Below, piece by piece: positions 36,001 to 47,345 of a DNA stretch of 64,000 bases. A model generated the notes under the pieces. That model saw nothing but the letters and a program-made list of their open reading frames with translations. It made no database searches and had not been told where the DNA came from. How positions within the stretch are numbered: the first letter of the stretch is position 1; each line of letters starts with the position of its first letter. The position numbers and the translations under genes were made by a program. The stretch comes from Trichobilharzia regenti (taxonomy: Eukaryota; Platyhelminthes; Trematoda; Strigeidida; Schistosomatidae), in contig OX235264.1 in assembly GCA_944472135.2 (NCBI GenBank), positions 122,045,809 through 122,109,808 on the forward strand, read 5' to 3'.

Positions 36001-37494
36001 CTCCCCGGCAAAAAAGGGATCCATCCCTTTTTTCCATCACGACCAATGCACGTTGACTTGGATGCCATTGCGAGAACCTGGGTCACACGGACAGAGCTGA
36101 AATGGAAAACAAACAGAAAAGCCAACACACCACAAGCATACTCACAGCACAATCTCACACATCAATGATGACCTGCGCCTTCCAGTTAAAGGCATCCTCT
36201 TGCAACACAATCGCCACTTGCTAGAATGACTCTTGCAGAATGCAACGTGACCATAGCAGCACCTCACGATACTCTACGCACATCCTCTTATCTACTCACT
36301 ACCAATTACCCCTGAAATCGCTTGTCACTCATTCTGTCTCAATTCTGGTAACGGTGACGTATGCGAGCCTCAGTCGTTTACACTCTTTCTCCCCGGCGTG
36401 TGGGACCGCAGCTAACAATTATCTCCGTATGCATGTCGTTCTCAGCAATAGCCTCCTCCCCGGCGGTTACAACCCATCTGCTGTCCTTAACATCAATCAA
36501 TTCATTCACGGATGTAGAATACCCGAAGCAACTTCAGAAGTAAGCACGACGAAAGTTTTAACAAAATTACACAATAACAACAAGGTACGAAAACAACAAG
36601 TAAACACAATGAATCCAAAATACCACCAATTGATATGACACACCACACGTATATACAAACAGTACAAACAAACTCGCAGACCGTGTCTCGATGGAATTCC
36701 TTTGAATAATCGCAGGACTTACACCAGTACACCTGCAACCCTTCTCAGGTTGACGATTTTAACTTGTGGAATGTCCGGACACACACAAGATTAACCAACG
36801 ATTACAATGATTGGAACTCACACAATTATTTATCACAAACATATGTACAATCAACACATCAAATGTTATAGATTCTGGCACGACAAACTACCCTTGAAGA
36901 ACTGTAGGACTTACAACAGTACGCCTACATTCCTTCTCAGGTTGATGATCCAAGTGGAAGACGTCCGTACACAAACAAAATTATCAACAGACAGATGAAA
37001 GATGATATCAATTCAGTATATACAATATGAACATATGTACAAAATTACACACCAAGCACATTGGACTGCTCATTGATGCGCTACCCTTTGAAGAACTGTA
37101 GGACTTACAGCAGTACGCCTACAACCCTTCTCAGGTTGACGCCCAAGGCTGGAAAATCGTCGCAGAGTTCATTTGCTGATTTCCTTCTATCATCTATATC
37201 CTCAAATCTGAATGGCAACAAGCCTGTGTCATTGTATTGTAGAATATAGATGACGAACAAACACACGACGTATCTGGTCAACCAAGCGTAGAAACAGAGT
37301 AATTTACACCAAAGATAATAGCATTCAAATAGTAACTTGAAACTAGAAATGCCTTTATTCATGCAAGTCAATTTAACAATTACTCTCTCGTTTACACTTG
37401 GCTTATCCTCTCTAAACTGAGCAATATCTTTCGTCCTTTCAAATGCACCAATATTATTATAGTCATTGTACAAGATACATGAGTTGATGGGCGT

Positions 37495-39098
37495 CTACTT
37501 CCTTGTGGATGACAACACCAACGACGACTGATTGACACCAGTTGATGAACTTAGCGGTGGATCAAAAGCTGTTGTTTCTCGGCTTTCAGAAAGTTGTCTA
37601 CCTGCAAGACCACCACCACTGCTGTCTTTTGCTATCAGCTCAGGTTTAGCACTAGCATCTGATGATAGGTGGGCTACATGCTGATCAATCACACTGACAG
37701 TCTCACAAGTATGCATGCCTTCTGCAACTGCATCTGCATTTATTTCTACTTCACCTTAAAGTTGTACAGAACCTTTGTTCAACTTAGCAGTAGTAGGCAT
37801 ATCCCTCATCTCATCATGATCAACCAAGGACAAATGTGAAGTATCATGATCCTTATCACGAATATTCACTTTACCGTCAACTTTATCATTTTCAAACTCT
37901 TTAATAACAGAAGTAGACAATTTTGGTTCCTCCTCGCAAATCCTAAAAGGTTTTATAACTTCACTCTGACTAGTAATACCTCGTAAACTTATGGAGTCAG
38001 AACTGCACTCTGAAGCAGCAACTCTATTCTGTGACTCTCTATTCAACAATGGCTTACCAGTTGCAACTACAGACTTCTTGACCGCACCGTTATCGTCACA
38101 CAATTCGGAGTCAGACCTAGAGTTTACATTTAGCTCATCACTGAACTTGCTCACTGGTTCACAGCTCACCTTTGTGTGCACCTCTTGCAAACGTGTACAA
38201 CACAACCGTGTTTGTCTTACATGTTGCAACTTATCTGTTGACGATGTACTACGAAACCTGATACACTCACTTAGTTTATATTCATTACTAGACATCATGG
38301 TGCCTTCTCGATATCCACCTCTCTGAGGCCTATTCGTCATCAATGATTGCGTTTTGCCCTCAGACTGCTCTATTCTAGGGGTGAGATGTAATAGACTGGC
38401 GAACTTGCTCATAGATTGATTGACACTAGTATTTACCAGTTTCAGGATATCATCAAACTTTGGCTCGATACCCTCATCCTCCATACGGGACCTCATCTTC
38501 ACCCACTTCCTTTGCTGTCGAGTAGGTAGGCGTCTTGCTATTATTTCTAGTGTAAAACTCGAGTTGGGGTCACTCATGCAATTCATCGAAATCATTGCAT
38601 TCTTGTAAATTAGCAAATTATCTAAAAACTCAGTGAGTGCCTGGGAGTCATCCTGTAATTGACCACCATTACCCTTAACAGCCTCGAATAATTTCCCTGC
38701 AATCATCGAAGGTCTTCCAAACCTTTGACGTAATATGCTCATAGCCTCAGCGTATCCCTCATTAGGGGGCAGGAGCTCACAGCACTGTATAGCTCTTGAA
38801 GCATCTCCAGTGAAATACCTCATCAAATACATTAACTTCAATTCATCATTTAATAAAAACCACTCAACATGATCTCAAACTCCTTTACAAATTGTAAATA
38901 ATCAGCCGGGTTTCCATCGAAACACCGTGGTTCAAACTTAGGTAGTTTGATGTTCCTATTATCCCTGAACGGCGAAACAGTAACATCAACCATATCATGC
39001 TTAACATCAGACACATCGTTACAATTAACAGACAAGTCACCATGACTTACTTTCCTGTTTGCATCCGAGACACCCTGTCCCTTCTTTGACCCAGGCAT
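37495..39098 (-). pseudogene. BEL/Pao gag remnant, unit 4
   Basis: Same breaks (frameshift near 38854, TAA at 37758-37756). It is a GQGVSDAN and RQQRKW form, as in unit 2. It has a private K to E change in KLSECIRF. Confidence 0.85.
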
Positions 39099-39243
39099 TG
39101 TTGAACTTGACCCAATTGCAAAAAAGTTCCAGATATTGCTTGTTCAAAGAGGACTTGACCGGCACCAGGAGAGATGAACGGTGACTATCCAAACTTTCAC
39201 CAACTGTCTGAATCCGCCAGAGTCTGTTTCTACCATCAGAAAC

Positions 39244-39602
39244 TGTCAGCCACGTCTCATAAACCGTTAATGCCCAGCTCTTGCTACGCTCGGGCCCACG
39301 CTGTTCCTTGAAGTTTCAGAAACGCTTAGTAATAACGGACGAAAAAACCAAAAGACCGATTGGCCACTCGAGAATTCTTTATTGTTACACCAACATATAA
39401 AAATAATGCTTTTACTAGGGTCTGTGAACAAATATTACAATAATAAATCATAAGATTACTTCTGATGGTTTGCTACCGACTTCTTTCTGAACAGCAACCG
39501 ATGAGACGATGACTGTCGTATTGATGCCTCCGCGAAAATTGGGGAAGTTGGTTTTGAGCAAACAACCATGAATTGATCGTTCAATCTTCAACTCCATTGA
39601 CA
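39244..39602 (-). repeat. LTR E, 359 bp
   Basis: Same boundaries and length as LTR B, with the four-T form GGTTTTGAGC. Confidence 0.9.
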
Positions 39603-41096
39603 CTCCCCGGCAAAAAAGGGATCCATCCCTTTTTTCCATCACGACCAATGCACGTTGACTTGGATGCCATTGCGAGAACCTGGGTCACACGGACAGAGCT
39701 GAAATGGAAAACAAACAGAAAAGCCAACACACCACAAGCATACTCACAGCACAATCTCACACATCAATGATGACCTGCGCCTTCCAGTTAAAGGCATCCT
39801 CTTGCAACACAATCGCCACTTGCTAGAATGACTCTTGCAGAATGCAACGTGACCATAGCAGCACCTCACGATACTCTACGCACATCCTCTTATCTACTCA
39901 CTACCAATTACCCCTGAAATCGCTTGTCACTCATTCTGTCTCAATTCTGGTAACGGTGACGTATGCGAGCCTCAGTCGTTTACACTCTTTCTCCCCGGCG
40001 TGTGGGACCGCAGCTAACAATTATCTCCGTATGCATGTCGTTCTCAGCAATAGCCTCCTCCCCGGCGGTTACAACCCATCTGCTGTCCTTAACATCAATC
40101 AATTCATTCACGGATGTAGAATACCCGAAGCAACTTCAGAAGTAAGCACGACGAAAGTTTTAACAAAATTACACAATAACAACAAGGTACGAAAACAACA
40201 AGTAAACACAATGAATCCAAAATACCACCAATTGATATGACACACCACACGTATATACAAACAGTACAAACAAACTCGCAGACCGTGTCTCGATGGAATT
40301 CCTTTGAATAATCGCAGGACTTACACCAGTACACCTGCAACCCTTCTCAGGTTGACGATTTTAACTTGTGGAATGTCCGGACACACACAAGATTAACCAA
40401 CGATTACAATGATTGGAACTCACACAATTATTTATCACAAACATATGTACAATCAACACATCAAATGTTATAGATTCTGGCACGACAAACTACCCTTGAA
40501 GAACTGTAGGACTTACAACAGTACGCCTACATTCCTTCTCAGGTTGATGATCCAAGTGGAAGACGTCCGTACACAAACAAAATTATCAACAGACAGATGA
40601 AAGATGATATCAATTCAGTATATACAATATGAACATATGTACAAAATTACACACCAAGCACATTGGACTGCTCATTGATGCGCTACCCTTTGAAGAACTG
40701 TAGGACTTACAGCAGTACGCCTACAACCCTTCTCAGGTTGACGCCCAAGGCTGGAAAATCGTCGCAGAGTTCATTTGCTGATTTCCTTCTATCATCTATA
40801 TCCTCAAATCTGAATGGCAACAAGCCTGTGTCATTGTATTGTAGAATATAGATGACGAACAAACACACGACGTATCTGGTCAACCAAGCGTAGAAACAGA
40901 GTAATTTACACCAAAGATAATAGCATTCAAATAGTAACTTGAAACTAGAAATGCCTTTATTCATGCAAGTCAATTTAACAATTACTCTCTCGTTTACACT
41001 TGGCTTATCCTCTCTAAACTGAGCAATATCTTTCGTCCTTTCAAATGCACCAATATTATTATAGTCATTGTACAAGATACATGAGTTGATGGGCGT

Positions 41097-42700
41097 CTAC
41101 TTCCTTGTGGATGACAACACCAACGATGACTGATTGACACCAGTTGATGAACTTAGCGGTGGATCAAAAGCTGTTGTTTCTCGGCTTTCAGAAAGTTGTC
41201 TACCTGCAAGACCACCACCACTGCTGTCTTTTGCTATCAGCTCAGGTTTAGCACTAGCATCTGATGATAGGTGGGCTACATGCTGATCAATCACACTGAC
41301 AGTCTCACAAGTATGCATGCCTTCTGCAACTGCATCTGCATTTATTTCTACTTCACCTTAAAGTTGTACAGAACCTTTGTTCAACTTAGCAGTAGTAGGC
41401 ATATCCCTCATCTCATCATGATCAACCAAGGACAAATGTGAAGTATCATGATCCTTATCACGAATATTCACTTTACCGTCAACTTTATCATTTTCAAACT
41501 CTTTAATAACAGAAGTAGACAATTTTGGTTCCTCCTCGCAAATCCTAAAAGGTTTTATAACTTCACTCTGACTAGTAATACCTCGTAAACTTATGGAGTC
41601 AGAACTGCACTCTGAAGCAGCAACTCTATTCTGTGACTCTCTATTCAACAATGGCTTACCAGTTGCAACTACAGACTTCTTGACCGCACCGTTATCGTCA
41701 CACAATTCGGAGTCAGACCTAGAGTTTACATTTAGCTCATCACTGAACTTGCTCACTGGTTCACAGCTCACCTTTGTGTGCACCTCTTGCAAACGTGTAC
41801 AACACAACCGTGTTTGTCTTACATGTTGCAACTTATCTGTTGACGATGTACTACGAAACCTGATACACTTACTTAGTTTATATTCATTACTAGACATCAT
41901 GGTGCCTTCTCGATATCCACCTCTCTGAGGCCTATTCGTCATCAATGATTGCGTTTTGCCCTCGGACTGCTCTATTCTAGGGGTGAGATGTAATAGACTG
42001 GCGAACTTGCTCATAGATTGATTGACACTAGTATTTACCAGTTTCAGGATATCATCAAACTTTGGCTCGATACCCTCATCCTCCATACGGGACCTCATCT
42101 TCACCCACTTCCTTTGCTGTCGAGTAGGTAGGCGTCTTGCTATTATTTCTAGTGTAAAACTCGAGTTGGGGTCACTCATGCAATTCATCGAAATCATTGC
42201 ATTCTTGTAAATTAGCAAATTATCTAAAAACTCAGTGAGTGCCTGGGAGTCATCCTGTAATTGACCACCATTACCCTTAACAGCCTCGAATAATTTCCCT
42301 GCAATCATCGAAGGTCTTCCAAACCTTTGACGTAATATGCTCATAGCCTCAGCGTATCCCTCATTAGGGGGCAGGAGCTCACAGCACTGTATAGCTCTTG
42401 AAGCATCTCCAGTGAAATACCTCATCAAATACATTAACTTCAATTCATCATTTAATAAAAACCACTCAACATGATCTCAAACTCCTTTACAAATTGTAAA
42501 TAATCAGCCGGGTTTCCATCGAAACACCGTGGTTCAAACTTAGGTAGTTTGATGTTCCTATTATCCCTGAACGGCGAAACAGTAACATCAACCATATCAT
42601 GCTTAACATCAGACACATCGTTACAATTAACAGACAAGTCACCATGACTTACTTTCCTGTTTGCATCCGAGACACCCTGTCCCTTCTTTGACCCAGGCAT
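41097..42700 (-). pseudogene. BEL/Pao gag remnant, unit 5
   Basis: Same breaks (frameshift near 42456, TAA at 41360-41358). It mixes the two unit types. The N-terminal and RQQRKW markers are as in units 2 and 4, but CCCTCGGACTG (about 41959) is as in units 1 and 3. It has a private change CGATGAC at 41124. Confidence 0.85.
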
Positions 42701-42845
42701 TGTTGAACTTGACCCAATTGCAAAAAAGTTCCAGATATTGCTTGTTCAAAGAGGACTTGACCGGCACCAGGAGAGATGAACGGTGACTATCCAAACTTTC
42801 ACCAACTGTCTGAATCCGCCAGAGTCTGTTTCTACCATCAGAAAC

Positions 42846-43201
42846 TGTCAGCCACGTCTCATAAACCGTTAATGCCCAGCTCTTGCTACGCTCGGGCCCA
42901 CGCTGTTCCTTGAAGTTTCAGAAACGCTTAGTAATAACGGACGAAAAAACCAAAAGACCGATTGGCCACTCGAGAATTCTTTATTGTTACACCAACATAT
43001 AAAAATAATGCTTTTACTAGGGTCTGTGAACAAATATTACAATAATAAATCATAAGATTACTTCTGATGGTTTGCTACCGACTTCTTTCTGAACAGCAAC
43101 CGATGAGACGATGACTGTCGTATTGATGCCTCCGCGAAAATTGGGGAAGTTGGTTTGAGCAAACAACCATGAATTGATCGTTCAATCTTCAACTCCATTG
43201 A
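42846..43201 (-). repeat. LTR F (rightmost), interrupted by a LINE
   Basis: It begins TGTCAG. It has the three-T form like LTR A and lacks only its last two bases (CA) before the LINE starts at 43202. Its final 167 bp are duplicated after the LINE at 44608-44774. Confidence 0.88.
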
Positions 43202-44607
43202 TAGTTTGTATGCGTCCTTTTTATATTACTGTTCATTCATGTATAGTTGTATACGCATAGGGGACTAATTGATATTCGAGGGATTGCAGAGGTACTTCAA
43301 GTCGAAATTACTAGTTACCGAAAATGGTGCGAACTACTCCACCAGATGTGACACCCAAGGATTAGAAACCCTATGGCTAAGACGCCTGAGACTAAACTTA
43401 ACGCTTTACTATAAGCTTCTAAGCCACTTAGTTTTTACCTCTACTAATGGCATTCGACTTTCAGATGACAGTGGCTACAAACTAAGACACACAAAGTGTA
43501 CAGTAGCTATCGAACAATGTAAAACAGCTACCAGGCAAAAGTTTTATTTGATTAGGTATGCACAGATATGGAATAAACTACCAATGGAAATGCGTCAAGT
43601 AGGTACATTGGCCTCATTCAAAAAAGTGCTTAACGACAAACTACACGAGTTTGCAAACGACAGTAGTCCTAGTTCCTATCTGAGAGCCTCCAAAATTATA
43701 GGTCCATTTAATGTATAAGCTTAAATACTACACCTGTTGTTTTTTGCCTATATTTATAATTTTAGATAAAACATAAACGATTAAGATACTTACCCTCAAA
43801 CAGACAAGAAGTTTCGTTTGTAAAACTTCTACCCAACACAATAAGTGAAATAAAATGGACATAAACCGACAACATGAAAAAGATTTAACTCACCACAACA
43901 TCACATGGACAGATGTACGCTCGTCGGGCATCATATATACCTTACCAACTACAACTCAACTTTCCTAAGATAATGTGATGAACTTATATCCGTAATGTTG
44001 CTAAGCAGTTAATATCCACAACTCCTGTCGGAACAACTAAAATTCAGAAACCCTCCTCATGAGAAGTAAATACCTACAAGCAGTAGAAATCCATTAATTA
44101 ATGCGTCCAAAGCTAATGTATTTTGCTCCCGACAATGAAATTGCAGATCAAATGAGACAATCGTATCACTGATTTCCAAATAACACAATAATGAACTATA
44201 ATTCAAGAATTCTGTACACAACAAAATTATGTATGAAAACTGACTTCAAGCTTTATTTTTTTCCAGGCACTTATAACCCATCCACCAAAGACCTGGTTTT
44301 TTTGTTAATGCGAAGACAATACTTCTGTATTTCCTGATGTGTTGCACTCACTGACAATCTAGCGGATTTTTCCAACTATGCACAGAAACGATTGTACATA
44401 AGTGAAAAGGATGTTTTATAATATTGGGATTAACATTTATCAAGTGTATGTATAATCTCCAGTGTACATGTTAAACATATTTTGATATCGATTGTAAAAT
44501 GTGACTGAATAATATGGTCCTATTTCTGTAACAATTTGATGATGCCTGTAAACTGGCGTCCCTCATGTACTGCATCATGAGAGTAAATTTATTTATTTTA
44601 AAAAAAA
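43202..44607 (+). mobile_element. 5'-truncated CR1/Jockey-like LINE in LTR F
   Basis: The frame ending at 43718 encodes the C-terminal tail of a reverse transcriptase protein (LETLWLRRLRLNLTLYYKLL, FYLIRYAQIWNKLPMEMRQV). The tail parallels the end of the protein at 48866-50779. A 3' UTR of about 890 bp follows. It contains GCCTGTAAACTGGCGTCCCT and ends in an AAAT/A-rich tail (44585-44607). Only the last part of the element was copied, a normal 5' truncation. It is flanked by a 167-bp duplicate of LTR sequence. Confidence 0.85.
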
Positions 44608-44776
44608 TGTTACAATAATAAATCACAAAATTACTTCTGATGGTTTGCTACTGATTTCTTTCTGAACAGCAACCGATGAGACGATGACTGTCGTATTGAT
44701 GCCTCCGCGAAAATTGGGGAAGTTGGTTTGAGCAAACAACCATGAATTGATCGTTCAATCTTCAACTGCATTGACA
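44608..44776 (-). repeat. Detached end of LTR F
   Basis: It matches the last 167 bp of LTR F plus the terminal CA, in the three-T form. It differs from LTR F at about six positions (near 44609, 44626, 44629, 44654, 44657 and 44769), and at each the LTR F base is the array consensus. The CCTGT target duplication follows directly. Confidence 0.85.
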
Positions 44777-44874
44777 CCTGTACTCGATCACATATTTCCC
44801 TATCGGCTATTGTTCAGTAGCTATTACTGTTGCAGGAACCAAAGAATGTAGTCGATGTCGAATTCGTGCATCCC

Positions 44875-45155
44875 CAATTCGGCAAAAATGGGGAAAATCG
44901 TGTTCAAAATGGGGACATTGCATAGAGTAAAAATGGGGAAATAGAAAGATTTTCCTCATTCACCGCATTTTGTCCCCATTTCTGTCGCCTTTTCCCCATT
45001 TCGTAAAGTCCTTTTTTCCCCATTTTGTCCCCACAATTACCCCATTTTATCCCCACAGTTTCCCCATTCTGTCCCCAGAATTCGCAGTTTCCCCATTTTG
45101 TCACCACAATTACCACATTTCGTCCCCAGAAATCGCATAATTTCCCCCCTTTTTA
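44875..45155. repeat. Degenerate CCCCATTT/TGTCCCC minisatellite
   Basis: Short units of the type CCCCATTTTGTCCCCACAATTA recur about a dozen times with irregular spacing (roughly 18-36 bp). Some carry TTTCCCC or CCAGAAT variants. The left end (44875-44940) carries the same motif inverted (AAAATGGGGAAA). The minus-strand open frame with repeated KWGN is a product of the repeat. Confidence 0.75.
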
Positions 45156-45418
45156 ATGCATATTCTACCGTTAACCTGGTAAATTTCCCCCCTATCACTC
45201 ATTTACTATAGCCTTTTATTGATTACGTCAAACAACTCAAAAGTCAAATCAAGGCTTTTCACCTGAAAAAATTATATCTGATTTTTTTTGTCTTAAAGGA
45301 AAACAGTTTACAAGATTTCTGTAAATTAATTCTTTAGGATTCATGAACAGTTGTAGTTGTGCTTAATACACACAAGTTGAATGATTGCCTTGTAATTTGA
45401 TATCTGATTGCACTTGTA

Positions 45419-46752
45419 CTAATTCTCCCCATCGTCAAGTAGATCCATTGAACTGTCCTGAGAAGAAAGAAAAATTATTCATTAAGGTAGTAATACACAT
45501 TGGCACTTATACAGACAATTGACACTGTAATAATGAAATACTTAACGTGTTTATTCAGCTTTAAAATTTTATTTCATTAATGAGTATAACTAGAATTATT
45601 TGTCCATATAATAGAAATACTCACTTAGAAACCTTATTCCACACACTGTATTTTTGGTACAAGTGTGGAATTTTCAGCGTGGATATCGGTAGCCCAAAAT
45701 TGGCAGGCCGACCATAGATATCAGTTGTGCGTCGGCGTGGGCTCGAACCTCGGACCATGTGCATGGTCGGCGAGAGTCCTAACCACTGTGCCACCGACGC
45801 ACAAAAACCAGGGAGTACTGGACAGCTGCTGTTTCATCCTAGTTTGGGAATCATCGGCAGTACGCACCCACTGGGTTTCGAACCCAGGACCTTCCGGTTA
45901 CAAGGCAAGCTCGTATACCATTCAGCCACTGGGACCCAGTAAATTTTACAGCATTTACTTAGTTAAATTGTAACTTACAGGAGAGATCCTCTGGTCACTT
46001 CTTATTGTCAACTGCAACCTTTAAAAAATAAAAATACAATTTAGTTAACTGATATTTATAACATGAAAGGGTTTGTAGTGTAGTAGCATTAATTTAACAA
46101 AAACTGTTTACTTACTCTTCGCCGGCTCTCCCTTTTGTCTATGCGATCACGTATGTCATGGAAGTAGGCCTTCACAGTTTTCTTTAAAATTTTCTTAACT
46201 TCATCTTCAGACATTGTAGCTGAAGCGAACTTGCTGACAATGACGGCTGAAAGAAATAATTAAATAAAGCAAGCTTACACGTTATAACTGCATAAAAGTT
46301 GCATTTAGTGAGAGCCAAATGTGGAAGGATCCTTCCACACTTTTGTGTGGTGTTTTGATAGCTGAAAGTCAATGGAATGCATAGATACAAGCGAAAATTA
46401 GTGTTCACAAATGGGCAGAAACGACAATATGTTTTACAATCACTTATAACATTCACTGTTTTCTGCCAAAGTTTTTAAATGAGTTAAATGCACACTGCAA
46501 CATTTTAGTAATTTGGTGGATTTGAATACCATCCTCGTGATCAGGTACATAAAGACATCTTAGGTGTACATCATTTTGTCCCATTATTGAGTTTGGTTTC
46601 ATAAACTTCCGATTTCTGTCATTGCCCTGGCTCCATATTATGTGAGTTTGTTCGAAGTTAATTCGCAAAATTATTTTGAAATCGCCTAGAAGTATTGTCC
46701 GACATCTCTTCAAGCCATGGACCGAAGGTTTAGGAGTGGTTGCTGTTGCCAT
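45419..46752 (-). CDS. Five-exon gene of unknown function (predicted 193 aa)
   Basis: I propose exons 46752-46457, 46361-46279, 46246-46116, 46011-45979 and 45457-45419. All introns are GT-AG: donors GTGAAT, GTAAGC, GTAAGT, GTAAGT; acceptors TTTCAG, TTTCAG, TTGCAG, CTCAG. Every join keeps the frame (582 nt in total). The introns are 95, 32, 104 and 521 nt; the 32-nt one is typical of schistosome micro-introns. The protein starts MATATTPKPSVHGLKRCRTI, with an in-frame TAA just before the ATG. Its middle contains MGQNDVHLRCLYVPDHEDG. The C-terminal third is a charged helix-like region (SEDEVKKILKKTVKAYFHDI, RDRIDKRESRRR). It ends acidic (DSSMDLLDDGEN). No signal peptide or membrane segment is evident, and I do not recognise the family. 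The weakest part is the first donor. Intron 4 hosts two SINEs. Confidence 0.68.
45640..45802 (-). mobile_element. tRNA-derived SINE, copy 3
   Basis: The 76-nt head at 45802-45727 has perfect 7-bp complementary ends (GTGCGTC/GACGCAC), A box TGGCACAGTGGTTAGG and B box GAGGTTCGAGCCC. The body runs to about 45640. It sits in intron 4 of the five-exon gene, in the same orientation. Confidence 0.85.
45806..45940 (-). mobile_element. Sm-alpha-like SINE with degraded hammerhead
   Basis: The minus strand begins GGGTCCCAGTGGCTGAATGG (A box) at about 45937. It then has CCTGGGTTCGAAACCC (B box) and CCGATGATTCCCAAACTAGG plus ATGAAAC (hammerhead core, CGAAA changed to TGAAA), ending CAGTACTCCCTGG. Its head-to-body order is the clearest Sm-alpha-like example in the window. 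Confidence 0.75.
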
Positions 46753-47090
46753 TTAGGACTCATCGATTTCTACAAGTAGGGGCTACACATCATATTCCTA
46801 AGTGCCTCTAGAAGCGAACAGAATCTTCATAAGCTATTAATGGTAAGAACAGGAAACCCAGCTCCTCTATTGCGAAACATCTTATAGAGACAGGACATAG
46901 AATTGGTACGTTTTTAAACCTATCAGTAAAACGTGTTTCGATTGCATCCTAAAGTTTGTGGAAGCCCGAGTGTAATTAGGAAGTTTAAACCACCTTTGTG
47001 AGTTCCAAAAATATTCGTCATCACACGAAACCTTTGTTAAACTTCGTTTTGATACCAGTCAGGGTAGATGTACTAATGCCTCTGATAATA
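46753..47090. other. Upstream region of the five-exon gene
   Basis: No element or conserved exon is recognised. This stretch presumably includes the promoter and 5' UTR of the minus-strand gene, but no clear TATA box was identified. Confidence 0.3.
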
Positions 47091-47345
47091 ATAATAATAA
47101 TATATATTCTCATTTTTTACATGAGGGACGCCAGTTTACAGGCATCATCAATTCGATAATTTACACATAATATTAATAAGCATATTTAGTAAAGATAATA
47201 TAATAAAGTACATTTTTTCCCTAGCTATGTAGGGTACACCAATTGTATAGGCATGCATTAATATTGTTTTAATAATAATATATTCCTTCCTGTTTATGCA
47301 GGAACATACCTATTGTACAGGCATGGATAAGTTATTATATAAATT
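47090..47345 (-). mobile_element. LINE 3' end fragment
   Basis: The stretch from AGGGACGCCAGTTTACAGGC (about 47125) is the antisense of the 3' tail of the LINE at 43202-44607. A TAA microsatellite lies at 47085-47102. A second diverged copy of the motif (CATACCTATTGTACAGGCAT) lies at about 47305-47325. Confidence 0.65.

Larger units (their letters stand above)
24920..44781 (-). mobile_element. BEL/Pao-type LTR retroelement expanded into a 5-unit tandem array
   Basis: The structure is LTR-(internal-LTR)x5. Six LTRs alternate with five internal regions of 3243 bp, giving a 3602-bp period. The first LTR starts TGTC at 24925 and the last ends GACA at 44776. Directly outside are CCTGT (24920-24924) and CCTGT (44777-44781), a 5-bp target duplication, as BEL/Pao integrases make. 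No duplication flanks the inner LTRs. The element reads on the minus strand. Each internal region carries a broken gag with a DUF1759-type core and no protease, reverse transcriptase, RNase H or integrase, so the element was non-autonomous. A LINE (43202-44607) interrupts the last LTR. The unit copies are nearly identical. Confidence 0.9.

Noticed and set aside
24925..43201. CRISPR array, rDNA or histone gene cluster as an explanation of the repeats
   Set aside because: The 3.6-kb period, TGTC...GACA LTRs, the gag domain and the 5-bp target duplication identify an LTR retroelement array.
24920..44781. Five independent insertions of the BEL/Pao element in a row
   Set aside because: Neighbouring units share single LTRs, and inner LTRs lack target duplications.
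44904..45116. ORF with repeated KWGN on the minus strand
   Set aside because: It is the translation of the CCCCATTT minisatellite.
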